A stretch of 33,765 nt of DNA from Chloroflexota bacterium (GTDB taxonomy: Bacteria > Chloroflexota > Anaerolineae > Promineifilales > Promineifilaceae). Position 1 is the first letter of the stretch, and every line of letters begins with the position of its first letter. The translations under genes were made by a program, and so were the position numbers. The notes below the pieces were generated by a model. The model saw only the letters and a list, made by a program, of their open reading frames with translations. It had not been told where the DNA came from and searched no databases. Location: assembly GCA_013112725.1 (NCBI GenBank), contig JABFFZ010000004.1:88147-121911 (forward strand), given 5' to 3'. Below, one piece after another: positions 7,985-15,849 of this stretch.

Positions 7985-9586
7985 TTAATTGTCCAACGGT
8001 GTCACTTTAATATACTCAAAGCGTCCGGTGGAATTGCTGTACTCGTCGGTTGAGGCAAAAACGCCAAAATAAGGGCTGTTGATCCAGGCCAGGGCGTTGG
8101 GGTGATTGTCCGTATCATAGGTGAAACGCAGGTTATTATTGACATAAAACTTTATGTCTGTCTGCCGCACTTCAACACGGTAATCATTCCAACTGTTGGC
8201 ATTGATGGATAACTCCACGATATTGTTACCATCAATATCACCCAGACGCTTCAGTGGGCTGCCGTCGCAGTTTGGGCACCAGACCAGTTGGTCAACGCGC
8301 TCCCACAGCAGGCGCATGTTGGTATCGCTGTACCAGATCAGGTTGGTGGTGTAAAAATGGTTGAAGCAGTTGGTATGGGCATAAACGCCCAGGTAGGTGG
8401 ACCAATCGGGACACGGCTCGCCGCTCCAGTCGCCGCCAAAAACGACGCCATGGGATACCAGATTACCCAGGTTGGCGGGCATCGAACGGAATTCTATGGA
8501 ATAAGGTAGTATTGGCGCGGGTTTCAAGGGGCTGGCAATGGCCCAATCCCAGGAATCTTCCACCCGCAGGATCAGCCAACTAACCTGGTCTGTCTGTTCA
8601 TACCAGGCATCAATTTTTTCCAGGAAGGTGAGGCGGCGCAGACTTTCCTTGAGAGTGGGGCCAGACCAGCCGGTTTGGTTGTTGGTAAACTCATCGTAAT
8701 AGGCGCCGACTACCTTGACGACATTGGACCAGGGGCCATACTGCCCACCACCATAGGCGCGAATGCGATAGTAAAACACATTGTCTGGTGATGGCTGGTG
8801 GGTATCAATGAGCTTTGTGTTGACGGTACCCAGGTCTGTGGTGGTAACGCCGGAGTCAAAGCTGGCGTCTTGTGATTCTTGTAGCTGGTAGCCGCTCAGG
8901 TAGGGGTAGCCTTCTAGCGTCCAGTTCATTTGCCAGTGGTTAGAACTATTGGGCCGGGTGGCGGACAGGGTAGGTGCGCCGGTTGGTGGTGGCACCGGTT
9001 TGGTGATGAGGGGTAAATAAATAATGCTGTCCTGCACCAATGTGGTTAAGGTAATGGTAGCTGTAGTAGTGATCTGGCCTTGTGAGGTGGCGGTGACTAC
9101 GGCCGTATCGCTGTCCCCATTATTGGCTGAACCAGGGATACTGACGTTTACCTCAATCTCCGCCCCATCGCCGGCGAGCAACGTCACAGTAGTGGTAGAT
9201 GGCGTGGTATTCCAGGTGGCCGTGTAGGTGATGTCAAATGTGTCGGTGATGCTGCCGGTATTGCTGAGGACAAGCATGTAGCTCACAGTCTCGCCAGGGT
9301 AGCTGATGTGCATTGTCTCGCCTGACCAGGCGGCGCCATAGGTTGGTTCGCCAACCGGGGACTGGATGGTGTGCCCGGCAATGTAAGCTGCCATCGCCTC
9401 GTCAAATGTGACGGTGGGGGTTATTACCTGGGCAGCCGGTTGGGTCTGGGGAGTGGTAGGGGCGCTGCCGGCGGCAACGGCCGTGACGAACGCCTGCACT
9501 AACAGCAGCAACAGCAACAGCCCCAGCGCCGTGACGGCCGTAATCCCCGCAACCAGTCGTCGTTCTTTGTAAGTAATATCGTGCAT
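7985..9586 (-). CDS. Membrane-anchored exported protein: NEW3/DUF11-like, fibronectin III and LamG-like domains
   Basis: From the ATG at 9586 the protein has 533 residues. The open frame extends to a TTG at 9631, but GGAGG on the minus strand, 13 bases before the ATG, supports the shorter start. Residues ~11-38 form one membrane helix. Then come a Thr/Pro/Gln-rich linker, a beta-sandwich domain rich in Thr (YPGETVSYMLVLSNTGSITD...), the hinge DSIIYLPLITKPVPPP, a fibronectin III-like domain (LSGYQLQESQDASFDSG...YYRIRAYGGGQYGPWSNVVKV) and a C-terminal concanavalin/LamG-like domain ending GRFEYIKVTPLDN. It sits inside the glycosyltransferase block and might be a surface protein modified or displayed with it. 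No catalytic residues are recognised. Confidence 0.75.
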   Translation of the reverse strand: MHDITYKERRLVAGITAVTALGLLLLLLLVQAFVTAVAAGSAPTTPQTQPAAQVITPTVTFDEAMAAYIAGHTIQSPVGEPTYGAAWSGETMHISYPGETVSYMLVLSNTGSITDTFDITYTATWNTTPSTTTVTLLAGDGAEIEVNVSIPGSANNGDSDTAVVTATSQGQITTTATITLTTLVQDSIIYLPLITKPVPPPTGAPTLSATRPNSSNHWQMNWTLEGYPYLSGYQLQESQDASFDSGVTTTDLGTVNTKLIDTHQPSPDNVFYYRIRAYGGGQYGPWSNVVKVVGAYYDEFTNNQTGWSGPTLKESLRRLTFLEKIDAWYEQTDQVSWLILRVEDSWDWAIASPLKPAPILPYSIEFRSMPANLGNLVSHGVVFGGDWSGEPCPDWSTYLGVYAHTNCFNHFYTTNLIWYSDTNMRLLWERVDQLVWCPNCDGSPLKRLGDIDGNNIVELSINANSWNDYRVEVRQTDIKFYVNNNLRFTYDTDNHPNALAWINSPYFGVFASTDEYSNSTGRFEYIKVTPLDN

Positions 9587-9683
9587 ATCCTTGTTTTCTA
9601 CCTCCAAGATTTCCTCTTGCGGCAATGGCAATAAAAGGAACTGAATCGCCAGTTACCTAAACGCAGGGATCATATCTGTACTG

Positions 9684-11627
9684 CTATTTCTCGTCAAAAT
9701 GCAGGTTGGTGGCGAGGATGACAACGTCGGTCGGGCTGCCGGCGTGGGTTAATCGCTGCCCATTAGGGGGCGTGTATAGACCAATCTGTAAGGTGAACGG
9801 CCCATTTCCTGGGGGAATGAGCAGCGGATGAAGTTGAACCAGCCGATCCCCGGTGCGCAAGGTGGTGGAAGCGGCATCAAGGCCGTCATATTGGGCCACA
9901 ATCTCGCCCTGAGCATTGAGCAAATGGACAAATGCCGTGAGATGTGGCAGCAGCGATTGGTCTACGTGCCAGCGGGTGACCAGGTAGATTGTTGGCCCGC
10001 CATCCGGTGGTATTATCTCATATCCCTCTAATGTCATCTGTTCGCCAAAGTTGATCGGTTCAGGCAGCAATGGCAGGTCGGCTAGAGGGGGGGCGTCGTA
10101 AACGGCGAACCGGGGCGTTTGTTGGCTTTGGTAGATGGGTGCATCTGGCAGGCGCAGCAGTTGGCGCAGTTTGGGGGACAGGGGAGCATATTCGGGCACG
10201 TAGAGACGGCCGTTCCCATTCTCCGTGAACACCATTGCTCCGGCTGCCCCCGGCCCGGCCTGAATCCAGCGGGCATTGGTGGGCGGCACGGCCGTGCGCG
10301 GCAGCACATTCGTGCGCTGCCAGGATTCGGCGTCAATCTGCTCAAAAAACGGGTCGGCAATGATAATGTCGCCCGGCGGCTGTGATTTTTCATAACGGAC
10401 GATGTCCAGTAAAACCGCCTGGTAATGGTTTAGCCGCGTCTCCACTGTCTGCGGCCAACGGATGAAGCCATACTGGATGGTACGGCCTATGTTGAACAAC
10501 AGTAGGGCGAGGAGTAAGACGTAAACCGTAGCGCGTAATCGGTAATCGGTAATCGGTGATTGGTGATTGGTGACTGATGACTGTTTACCAATGGCCGATA
10601 ACCGATCATCAATAATCGCCATCGCCACACCCATCATCACAAACACCGCCGGCAGCGCGCCGACCAGACGAATGGTGCTGGGGGACTGCGGGGTGAGGGC
10701 GCTGGGCAGCAAACCCACCGCCAGCCAGGTGAACAGCAGGGCAAAAGGGAACAGGCGGATGCGCCAGATGGTGATGAGCAGCCCGGCGTAAAACAACAGG
10801 GCCGTCAGCCAATCAAAAAGCGGCACACCTGGCAGCCCATACGTGCCGCGAGGGTCGCCGTGGAAACTGAATACGCCCAGGGTTGCCTGCGTGGCCGCCA
10901 GGATGGGCTGCGTGTTTCCCTGGCGTAGCGCATCCAGCGGCCCACCTAATTGATCTACCCGCTGCAAAAGGGAAGGATCGGCCCACCAGGTGAGATAAAG
11001 GGGTAGGGTGACCAGCACGGCCGTCCCCGCTACCTGTGCGCCGCTTTTTAAGGCGTGTTGCCATTGCTGCCGCTGTGTAAGGAGTAGGACGGCCGTTAAC
11101 AGCACTGGCCAGGCCAGCATCACCTGGGCGGCGGTGTAGGTGTACAAACTCAGCCCCAGCAGCAGTCCTGCCAGCCAGGGGCGCTTCGGCCAGAACCAGG
11201 CTGCCCCCACCACAAAGAGCGGCTCCATGATGGGGCGGATGCCGATGCGGCTGAAAATAACCGGCCACCAGGAGACCGCCAGACCCAATCCGGCGGTCAT
11301 GGCCGTGACCAGCCCAAACTCCCGCCTGGCCCAACGCATCGTTGCCGCCACTAACAACATGCCTAAAAAGACAGAGGCCAGCCGCGCCTGCAAATAATTT
11401 TCACCCAATCCCAGGTAAAAAGGGATGCCCCAATAGTGATACAGCGGCTCATGCCCATACCCCTCGCGGAAAAAGAGGGCGTGGTTGCCCGCCAGGATAA
11501 AAGCGGGCATCCCGGCGTCCAGCACCTCGTCCTGCGACAGGCCCGGCGGTACATCGCGCAGCGCTACCAGCCGGAAGGTCGCTGCCAGCAGCAAGATGCC
11601 CACAAAAAGCCACTTTTCTCGTGTCAT
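9684..11627 (-). CDS. GT39-type integral-membrane glycosyltransferase, paralogue C
   Basis: The protein has 647 residues. The first helix is followed by DVPPGLSQDEVLDAGMPAF, with the acidic pair of the GT39 catalytic loop, and then FFREGYGHEPLYHYW, typical of ArnT-like enzymes. About ten helices follow, then a C-terminal beta domain (FGEQMTLEGYEI...LTAFVHLLNAQGEIVAQYDGLDAASTTLRTGDRL) homologous to the tails of A and B. A repeat-derived stretch (GKQSSVTNHQSPITDYRLRA) sits in the loop after AVFVMMGVAMAIID, the same topological place as in the other three paralogues. No Shine-Dalgarno is visible before the ATG; the preceding bases are AATCTCT repeats. The sugar and target are unknown, though lipid-linked glycan or protein glycosylation at the outer membrane face is expected. 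Confidence 0.82.
   Translation of the reverse strand: MTREKWLFVGILLLAATFRLVALRDVPPGLSQDEVLDAGMPAFILAGNHALFFREGYGHEPLYHYWGIPFYLGLGENYLQARLASVFLGMLLVAATMRWARREFGLVTAMTAGLGLAVSWWPVIFSRIGIRPIMEPLFVVGAAWFWPKRPWLAGLLLGLSLYTYTAAQVMLAWPVLLTAVLLLTQRQQWQHALKSGAQVAGTAVLVTLPLYLTWWADPSLLQRVDQLGGPLDALRQGNTQPILAATQATLGVFSFHGDPRGTYGLPGVPLFDWLTALLFYAGLLITIWRIRLFPFALLFTWLAVGLLPSALTPQSPSTIRLVGALPAVFVMMGVAMAIIDDRLSAIGKQSSVTNHQSPITDYRLRATVYVLLLALLLFNIGRTIQYGFIRWPQTVETRLNHYQAVLLDIVRYEKSQPPGDIIIADPFFEQIDAESWQRTNVLPRTAVPPTNARWIQAGPGAAGAMVFTENGNGRLYVPEYAPLSPKLRQLLRLPDAPIYQSQQTPRFAVYDAPPLADLPLLPEPINFGEQMTLEGYEIIPPDGGPTIYLVTRWHVDQSLLPHLTAFVHLLNAQGEIVAQYDGLDAASTTLRTGDRLVQLHPLLIPPGNGPFTLQIGLYTPPNGQRLTHAGSPTDVVILATNLHFDEK
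10533..10617. repeat. Heptamer repeat block (GTAATCG, GTGATTG) inside glycosyltransferase C
   Basis: Three GTAATCG units, then GTGATTG/GTGACTG units, then CCGATAA/CCGATCA units. They encode the hydrophilic insert between two membrane helices. Confidence 0.8.
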
Positions 11628-11637
11628 ATGACATAGA

Positions 11638-11691
11638 AGAGAGATTGGAGATTAGAGATTGTGCAATCGCCAATCTCTAATCTTCAATCTC
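11638..11691. repeat. Inverted heptamer repeat (GAGATTG / CAATCTC)
   Basis: GAGATTGGAGATTAGAGATT on the left pairs with AATCTCTAATCTTCAATCTC on the right with few mismatches. The block fills the whole gap between glycosyltransferase D and C and overlaps the last codons of D (EIED). Confidence 0.8.
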
Positions 11692-13449
11692 ATAAATCCA
11701 TATCGAATACCCCACCCGGTCATCCGGTTCACGGGCGCGGAACCAGGGGTAGACGGTCTTGTTTGCCCAATGGGATTCCCACAGGCTGCTGGCGCTAATG
11801 GCGTAGAGGCCCGGTTCGGGCTGCGCCGGATCAAACGGCGGCGCAGTCCACAGCGCATAAAATTCGGGGCGAGGGAAACCGGGCAATGGTTCATAATGCA
11901 GCCCATAGTAGGCGGGTACGGCCGTGCCAAACCAACCCAGCTTCAGCGAATCCACTTCATGTTCGGCCATCCAGATTTGCAGCCGCCGTAAATCTTGCCC
12001 CCAATCCACATTACTATCTGAAAGCAAGCGTGGCCCATTGGTCGGCCCTCCGGCAGCCATATTAAAAAAGCTAAGATAGTGCGGGTGAATCGTGAGCGTT
12101 TCCATCAGGAGGAGCAGGGGAAAGGTGAAGAGGGTAATCCGTAATCCGTAATTCGTAAGCCGTGAGCCGTAATCGCTAATCGGTTTTCTCTGCCACCTGG
12201 CGCCTGACACCTGATCACCTGACAGTTGAATACCGGCCACTAATCCACTAATCAACACCAATAGCAAAGGCAGCATGGGTAGCAGGTGGCGGTAGCCGAT
12301 GTTGACGCCGCTCCACATGCTGAGGGCGAAGTAGTAAATGGCGGGAATGAGCAAATAGAGCGCCTGCCGCCGGGTGTGCCGCTGCCAGAGCCGCACGATG
12401 GCCGCAATGGGCAGGGTGATGAGGATAGCCAGCGGGGTTTTGACCAGGAAGGCGATGGGAAAATAGAGCAGGAACCCTTGATCCGAAAATTCGCCTAAGA
12501 GGAAAGCGGCCCGCCCACCCCGGCTGACGTTGAGTATCTGGTCTAGTCCGGCCCAGAAAGTGGGCATGGGGCCGCTGGCGCTGTTTAAAAATTGCAGCGT
12601 TTCGGATGGGAAACGGAACAGCCCCCATTCAAAACCAAAGATGACCCAGGTGATGAGCAGAGAGAGCAGCACGGCCGTGGCCAACTGCACCACTCTTCGC
12701 CCGGCTATTTGCCAATAGGGGCCGGGTCGGGGCGGGTATAGGGGCAAAACGGCCAATACACCCCAAATGGGCAAAAAGCCCAACGTGGAAAGTTTACTGC
12801 CAAAGGCCAGTCCGATGGCTATCCCTGCCCACAGCCAGCGTCGCCAGTTCCATCCCGCCGCTTGCCACAGCCGCCACAACAGGTAAAAAGCCAGAAAGCT
12901 AAAAAGTGCGCCGCCCAGATCGGTGGTAATGAGACGGCCGTGCGCCAGGATATTTGGCTCAAACAGCAGCAAAAACAGCGCCAGCAGTCCCGCCCATTGT
13001 CCCCATAATTCGCGCGCAAAATGAAAACCTACCAGCGCCAGTCCCATCGTCAGGAAAACCACCGGCAGCCGCCCCAAGAAGATCATGCGGGTGACGTCCT
13101 GGTTAGCGTGCCACAGAAACTCTTCGGCAAAAACGTACCAGTAAATGTCTGGCGGGGACATATCAGCCCAACTGGGGTGTGCAAAGGGCACAACAACTGT
13201 GGGCAGGGTGAGCAGCGGCAGGGCGCTAAGACTATTGATCAGCGGTGGGTGTTCCAGGCTAAGGCGGGGGTCGCCGCCGGAGCGTAAAAAAGCGATGCCG
13301 CGCGCCAGGTGGTTTTGTTCGTCCATGGTGGGGCTATCCAGCACCAGGCTGTTGAGCGCCAGCCAGAAAAAGAGGAGGAAGAGGGGGACGGCCAAAAGTT
13401 GCCGGGGGACGGCCGTGCAGATAGCCGCTATTCTAAGCCATGTTGCCAT
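11677..13449 (-). CDS. GT39-type integral-membrane glycosyltransferase, paralogue D
   Basis: The protein has 590 residues. It has TMDEQNHLARGIAFLRSGGDPRLSLEHPPLINSL after the first helix, with acidic residues and HPP typical of GT39/PMT-like GT-C enzymes, then about ten helices. The segment HPHYLSFFNMAAGGPTNGPRL...DSNVDWGQDLRRLQIWM closely matches paralogue B, and both end in a (V/L)GYSI(W/F)(I/L)YE motif. Unlike B it lacks the extra C-terminal beta domain. A repeat insert (12133-12230) interrupts the loop before HPHYLSFFN. It is the first gene of the minus-strand block. There is no Shine-Dalgarno; a promoter with a perfect TATAAT lies 9 bases before the ATG, so the transcript may be leaderless. 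Confidence 0.82.
   Translation of the reverse strand: MATWLRIAAICTAVPRQLLAVPLFLLFFWLALNSLVLDSPTMDEQNHLARGIAFLRSGGDPRLSLEHPPLINSLSALPLLTLPTVVVPFAHPSWADMSPPDIYWYVFAEEFLWHANQDVTRMIFLGRLPVVFLTMGLALVGFHFARELWGQWAGLLALFLLLFEPNILAHGRLITTDLGGALFSFLAFYLLWRLWQAAGWNWRRWLWAGIAIGLAFGSKLSTLGFLPIWGVLAVLPLYPPRPGPYWQIAGRRVVQLATAVLLSLLITWVIFGFEWGLFRFPSETLQFLNSASGPMPTFWAGLDQILNVSRGGRAAFLLGEFSDQGFLLYFPIAFLVKTPLAILITLPIAAIVRLWQRHTRRQALYLLIPAIYYFALSMWSGVNIGYRHLLPMLPLLLVLISGLVAGIQLSGDQVSGARWQRKPISDYGSRLTNYGLRITLFTFPLLLLMETLTIHPHYLSFFNMAAGGPTNGPRLLSDSNVDWGQDLRRLQIWMAEHEVDSLKLGWFGTAVPAYYGLHYEPLPGFPRPEFYALWTAPPFDPAQPEPGLYAISASSLWESHWANKTVYPWFRAREPDDRVGYSIWIYEIED
12133..12230. repeat. Heptamer repeat block (TAATCCG, CACCTGA) inside glycosyltransferase D
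   Basis: Seven 7-base units (TAATCCG drifting to TGAGCCG and TAATCGG) are followed by CCTGACA/CCTGATC units. They encode LSGDQVSG...PISDYGSRLTNYGLRIT on the minus strand. Confidence 0.85.
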
Positions 13450-13458
13450 ATCGAGCGG

Positions 13459-13486
13459 ATTATATGACAGGGTGATGGGGTGACAA
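13459..13486 (-). promoter_or_regulatory. Sigma-70-like promoter for the glycosyltransferase block
   Basis: On the minus strand, TTGTCA (13486-13481; 5/6 to TTGACA) and TATAAT (13464-13459; 6/6) are separated by 16 bases. The ATG at 13449 follows the -10 box by only 9 bases, so transcription should start at or within a base or two of the initiation codon. Confidence 0.6.
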
Positions 13487-13520
13487 GGTAAGGAGGTGAA
13501 AAGGTGACAATGTGAGGGGG
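13469..13520. repeat. Octamer repeat (GGTGATGG/GGTGAAAA) in the divergent intergenic region
   Basis: Six imperfect 8-base units (TGATGGGG, TGACAAGG, TAAGGAGG, TGAAAAGG, TGACAATG, TGAGGGGG) run upstream of the flippase-like gene. They overlap the -35 box of the opposite promoter and supply AGGAGG- and GAGGGGG-like sequences. Confidence 0.75.
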
Positions 13521-13548
13521 TAACGGTAGAATGGCTGGCTTGTTCGTC

Positions 13549-13583
13549 ACCGATTACCGATTACCGATTACCGATTACCGATT
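13549..13583 (+). repeat. Five perfect ACCGATT heptamers abutting a start codon
   Basis: Five exact copies end one base before the ATG at 13585 and lie between it and an in-frame ATG at 13531. Each unit added or lost changes the frame between the two starts. Confidence 0.9.
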
Positions 13584-13584
13584 T

Positions 13585-14520
13585 ATGCGTAAACACGCAG
13601 GCACACTCATCAAACTGGGCGTCACGGCCGTCGCCCTGCTTCTCGTTTTTCGAGAGGTGGATGCGCGTTATATTGTGGCCCGGATAGGGCAGGCGCAGTG
13701 GGGCTGGGTCTTGTTTGCCTTTATCCTGGTGAATGCCAGTGTGGTGCTGCGGGCCTATCGCTGGCGTATTTTGCTGGTGGCGCTGGGGGCGGCCGTGCGA
13801 TTTGGCCGGTTAGTGGAACTGTATTTTGCTGCCGGTTTCTTTAATTCTGTGCTGCCGTCCGGCCTGGCAGGGGATGTGGTGCGGGCGGTGGAAGCAGCCC
13901 AGGATGTACCGGCCGATGTGTCCGCAGGCACAGTCATTGTAGACCGGCTGACGGGGCTGCTGGCGCTGTTCATGTTGGCGCTGTTGGCGCTGCCTTTGCG
14001 CCCTGTTTATTTCCCTACCGCCCTTCTGACGCAAATTGTGGCCATCTGTGTGGTGGGTTTGTTGGGTGGGGTGGTGCTGTTGCAAGGTAGTCTGGTGCGG
14101 CAGGTGGCGCGCTGGGTTCCAAAAAGGCTACGGCCGTATTGGCGCAAGATTGAGCATGTGTTAACGGCCGTGTCTGCTTGCGGCTGGCGGGCGATTGGCG
14201 GGGCGTTGGCCGTGTCGGTGCTGTTTAACCTGATGCAGATAGCCTGGTGGTGGAGCGCGGGCAAAGCACTCGGCTACGACGTTTCTGTGTCTGTCTACTT
14301 TTACACCACGCCGCTGATGGCGTTGGCAACCCTGATGCCGTCCATTGGCGGCCTGGGTGTACGCGAAAAACTGGCGATCTTGTTGTTTGCGCCGGCCGGG
14401 TTGTCACCGGAGGCGGCTGTTTCTCTCTCTTTACTGGTTTTTGCTCTGGAACGCGGCTCCGGGCTGTTGGGCGCGCCCATTTACATGGCCTCCCTTGTAC
14501 GCCAAAAGCGTGATGGATGA
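13585..14520 (+). CDS. UPF0104 / LPG-synthase-type flippase-domain membrane protein
   Basis: From the ATG at 13585 the protein has 311 residues and about eight membrane helices. Features typical of the AglD/MprF-N-terminal family are LRAYRWRILL in an early loop, FFNSVLPSGLAGDVVRAVEA, DRLTGLLALF and LMPSIGGLGVREKLAILLF. Related proteins move or modify lipids, often next to polyprenyl-linked glycosyltransferases, which fits the divergent GT39 block. The frame also has an ATG at 13531 that adds MAGLFVTDYRLPITDYRF, encoded by the heptamer repeat. The later ATG has no ribosome-binding site because the repeat abuts it; the earlier one has GAGGGGG 10 bases upstream. Either start could be used, and the choice matters for possible phase variation. 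Confidence 0.8.
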   Translation: MRKHAGTLIKLGVTAVALLLVFREVDARYIVARIGQAQWGWVLFAFILVNASVVLRAYRWRILLVALGAAVRFGRLVELYFAAGFFNSVLPSGLAGDVVRAVEAAQDVPADVSAGTVIVDRLTGLLALFMLALLALPLRPVYFPTALLTQIVAICVVGLLGGVVLLQGSLVRQVARWVPKRLRPYWRKIEHVLTAVSACGWRAIGGALAVSVLFNLMQIAWWWSAGKALGYDVSVSVYFYTTPLMALATLMPSIGGLGVREKLAILLFAPAGLSPEAAVSLSLLVFALERGSGLLGAPIYMASLVRQKRDG

Positions 14521-14757
14521 GGAGTGGTTTCAATCTCGTTCGGTGGCACGGTGAGGACATCGGCCGCAGCACTGCCGAATGGGACACATCCCCCATGTTC
14601 CTGAAATGGTAAACGGGATATGATAAGAGGCGTTTGGTACTTCTTCACACACGCAACGGATGTTTCATGGCAAAATGGCGACGATCCTTTCCCAAGAGAC
14701 AGCACGGGTAGCAGCCCCCCGTTCGGCTGAGACTCACGTCGAAGCTACCATGAATAA
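14521..14757. other. Unassigned intergenic stretch, possibly structured
   Basis: No convincing gene is seen. It contains no ACGGCCGT and few short tandem repeats, unlike most gaps here. A possible fold has GGTAGC (14707-14712) pairing with GCTACC (14744-14749) around an inner AGCC/GGCT stem. I do not recognise a known riboswitch or small RNA. Confidence 0.3.
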
Positions 14758-14797
14758 AAATTCATAATTCATCCTTCATAATTCATAATTTTCAAAG
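14758..14797. repeat. Heptamer repeat (CATAATT)
   Basis: Five near-perfect 7-base units, one of them CATCCTT, lie just upstream of the AAAGGAGG site of the PhnD-like gene. Confidence 0.8.
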
Positions 14798-14816
14798 GAG
14801 GCGTAGATATTAAGTT

Positions 14817-15743
14817 ATGTGGCAAAGAATACTGTTGTTCATACTGGTTGTACTGGTATTGGCGGCTTGTGGGTCGGAAGCGACTTCTACACCGGAGGCG
14901 GCCACGGCCGTGCCCACCGGACGCACACTCGTTTTGGGCGATATTTCGGATGAAGCCGCGGAAACGATCCGGGGAACGCAGCCACTGGCCGATTACCTGG
15001 CGGGGCAGTTGGCCGATATGGGTTATTCCGGCGGCACGGTCAAAATTGCCCCTGACCTGGATACGATGATCCGGTGGATAAATGATGGTGAGGTGGACCT
15101 GTACTTTGACAGCCCTTATCCGGTGTTGGTGATCAGCGATGAAACCGGCGCTACCCCCATTTTGCGGCGGTTTCGTTTTGGCGTACCGGAATATCATTCC
15201 GTCTTTTTTGTGCCCAAAGGCAGCGAAATAGACAGCCTGGATGATTTGATGGGGCAAATGGTGGCATTTGAGGAGAATTTTTCAACCTCCGGTTACATGC
15301 TGCCATTAGCCCATCTGGTTGAACTGGGCATGAACCCGGTGTTGAAATCTGCCCCGGATAGTGACGTGGCGGCTGATGAAATTGGCTATGTTTTCAGCAC
15401 GGCCGATGACACGACGGTGCAGTGGGTTGTCAGCGGTCGGGTCCCCGCCGGTGTAACGGACAATGTGTTCTTCTCCCGTTTGCCGGAGGACACCCAGGCG
15501 CAGTTGAAAATCATCGCGGCTACAGAGGATGTGCCGCGGCAGATGGTGTTGGTACGCGCCGGTATGAATGCTGCCCTGGTGGCGGCCATTCGCACGGCGT
15601 TGTTGGAAATGGAACAATCGGAAGAGGGGCGCGCGGCCTTAGAAAAATTCCAGACGACAGAGTTTGAAGAGTTTGCAGAAGGGGCGGAAGTGGAATTAGC
15701 GCGTATGCGTGAGTTATATGAGTTGGTGCAGGCGGAGCAATAG
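14817..15743 (+). CDS. PhnD-like periplasmic substrate-binding lipoprotein (phosphate/phosphite/phosphonate type)
   Basis: The protein has 308 residues. A short lipoprotein signal peptide ends in LAAC, placing the lipidated Cys at residue 18, followed by a Thr/Pro-rich linker. The mature part reads like PhnD/PtxB-type receptors: QPLADYLAGQLADMGY, VKIAPDLDTMIRWINDGEVDLYFDSPYPVLV, YHSVFFVPKGSEIDSLDDLMGQMVAFEENFSTSGYMLP. AAAGGAGG lies 15 bases before the ATG, a long spacing, but an in-frame stop just upstream (14811) excludes an earlier start. No ABC permease or ATPase follows; the next two genes are signalling kinases, so the protein probably serves as an external ligand sensor. The ligand is not known. 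Confidence 0.85.
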   Translation: MWQRILLFILVVLVLAACGSEATSTPEAATAVPTGRTLVLGDISDEAAETIRGTQPLADYLAGQLADMGYSGGTVKIAPDLDTMIRWINDGEVDLYFDSPYPVLVISDETGATPILRRFRFGVPEYHSVFFVPKGSEIDSLDDLMGQMVAFEENFSTSGYMLPLAHLVELGMNPVLKSAPDSDVAADEIGYVFSTADDTTVQWVVSGRVPAGVTDNVFFSRLPEDTQAQLKIIAATEDVPRQMVLVRAGMNAALVAAIRTALLEMEQSEEGRAALEKFQTTEFEEFAEGAEVELARMRELYELVQAEQ

Positions 15744-15816
15744 CGGAGATTGGCAGATTGGGAGATTAGGAGATTCAATCTCCTAATCTCCCAATCTCCT
15801 GATCTCTTAATCTCTA
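15744..15816. repeat. Inverted heptamer repeat (GGAGATT / AATCTCC)
   Basis: GAGATTGGCAGATTGGGAGA and following units pair with the CTCCTAATCTCCCAATCTCC run that follows, giving a long imperfect hairpin directly after the PhnD-like stop and before the histidine kinase. It may attenuate read-through between the two genes. Confidence 0.8.
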
Positions 15817-15849
15817 CTAAAGCCGCCCCATTTCTGCTAGAGTATTGGT

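Noticed and set aside
3119..13449. Repeat-coded stretches in the glycosyltransferases read as assembly errors or frameshifts
   Set aside because: The reading frames remain open across all inserts in several unrelated genes, and flanking conserved sequence resumes in the same frame, so they look like real insertions.
14725..14752. CTGAGA in the 14.7-kb gap as part of a TPP riboswitch
   Set aside because: The other conserved TPP segments (ACCTGATCTGG, the TAATGCC part) are missing and the downstream gene is not thiamine-related.
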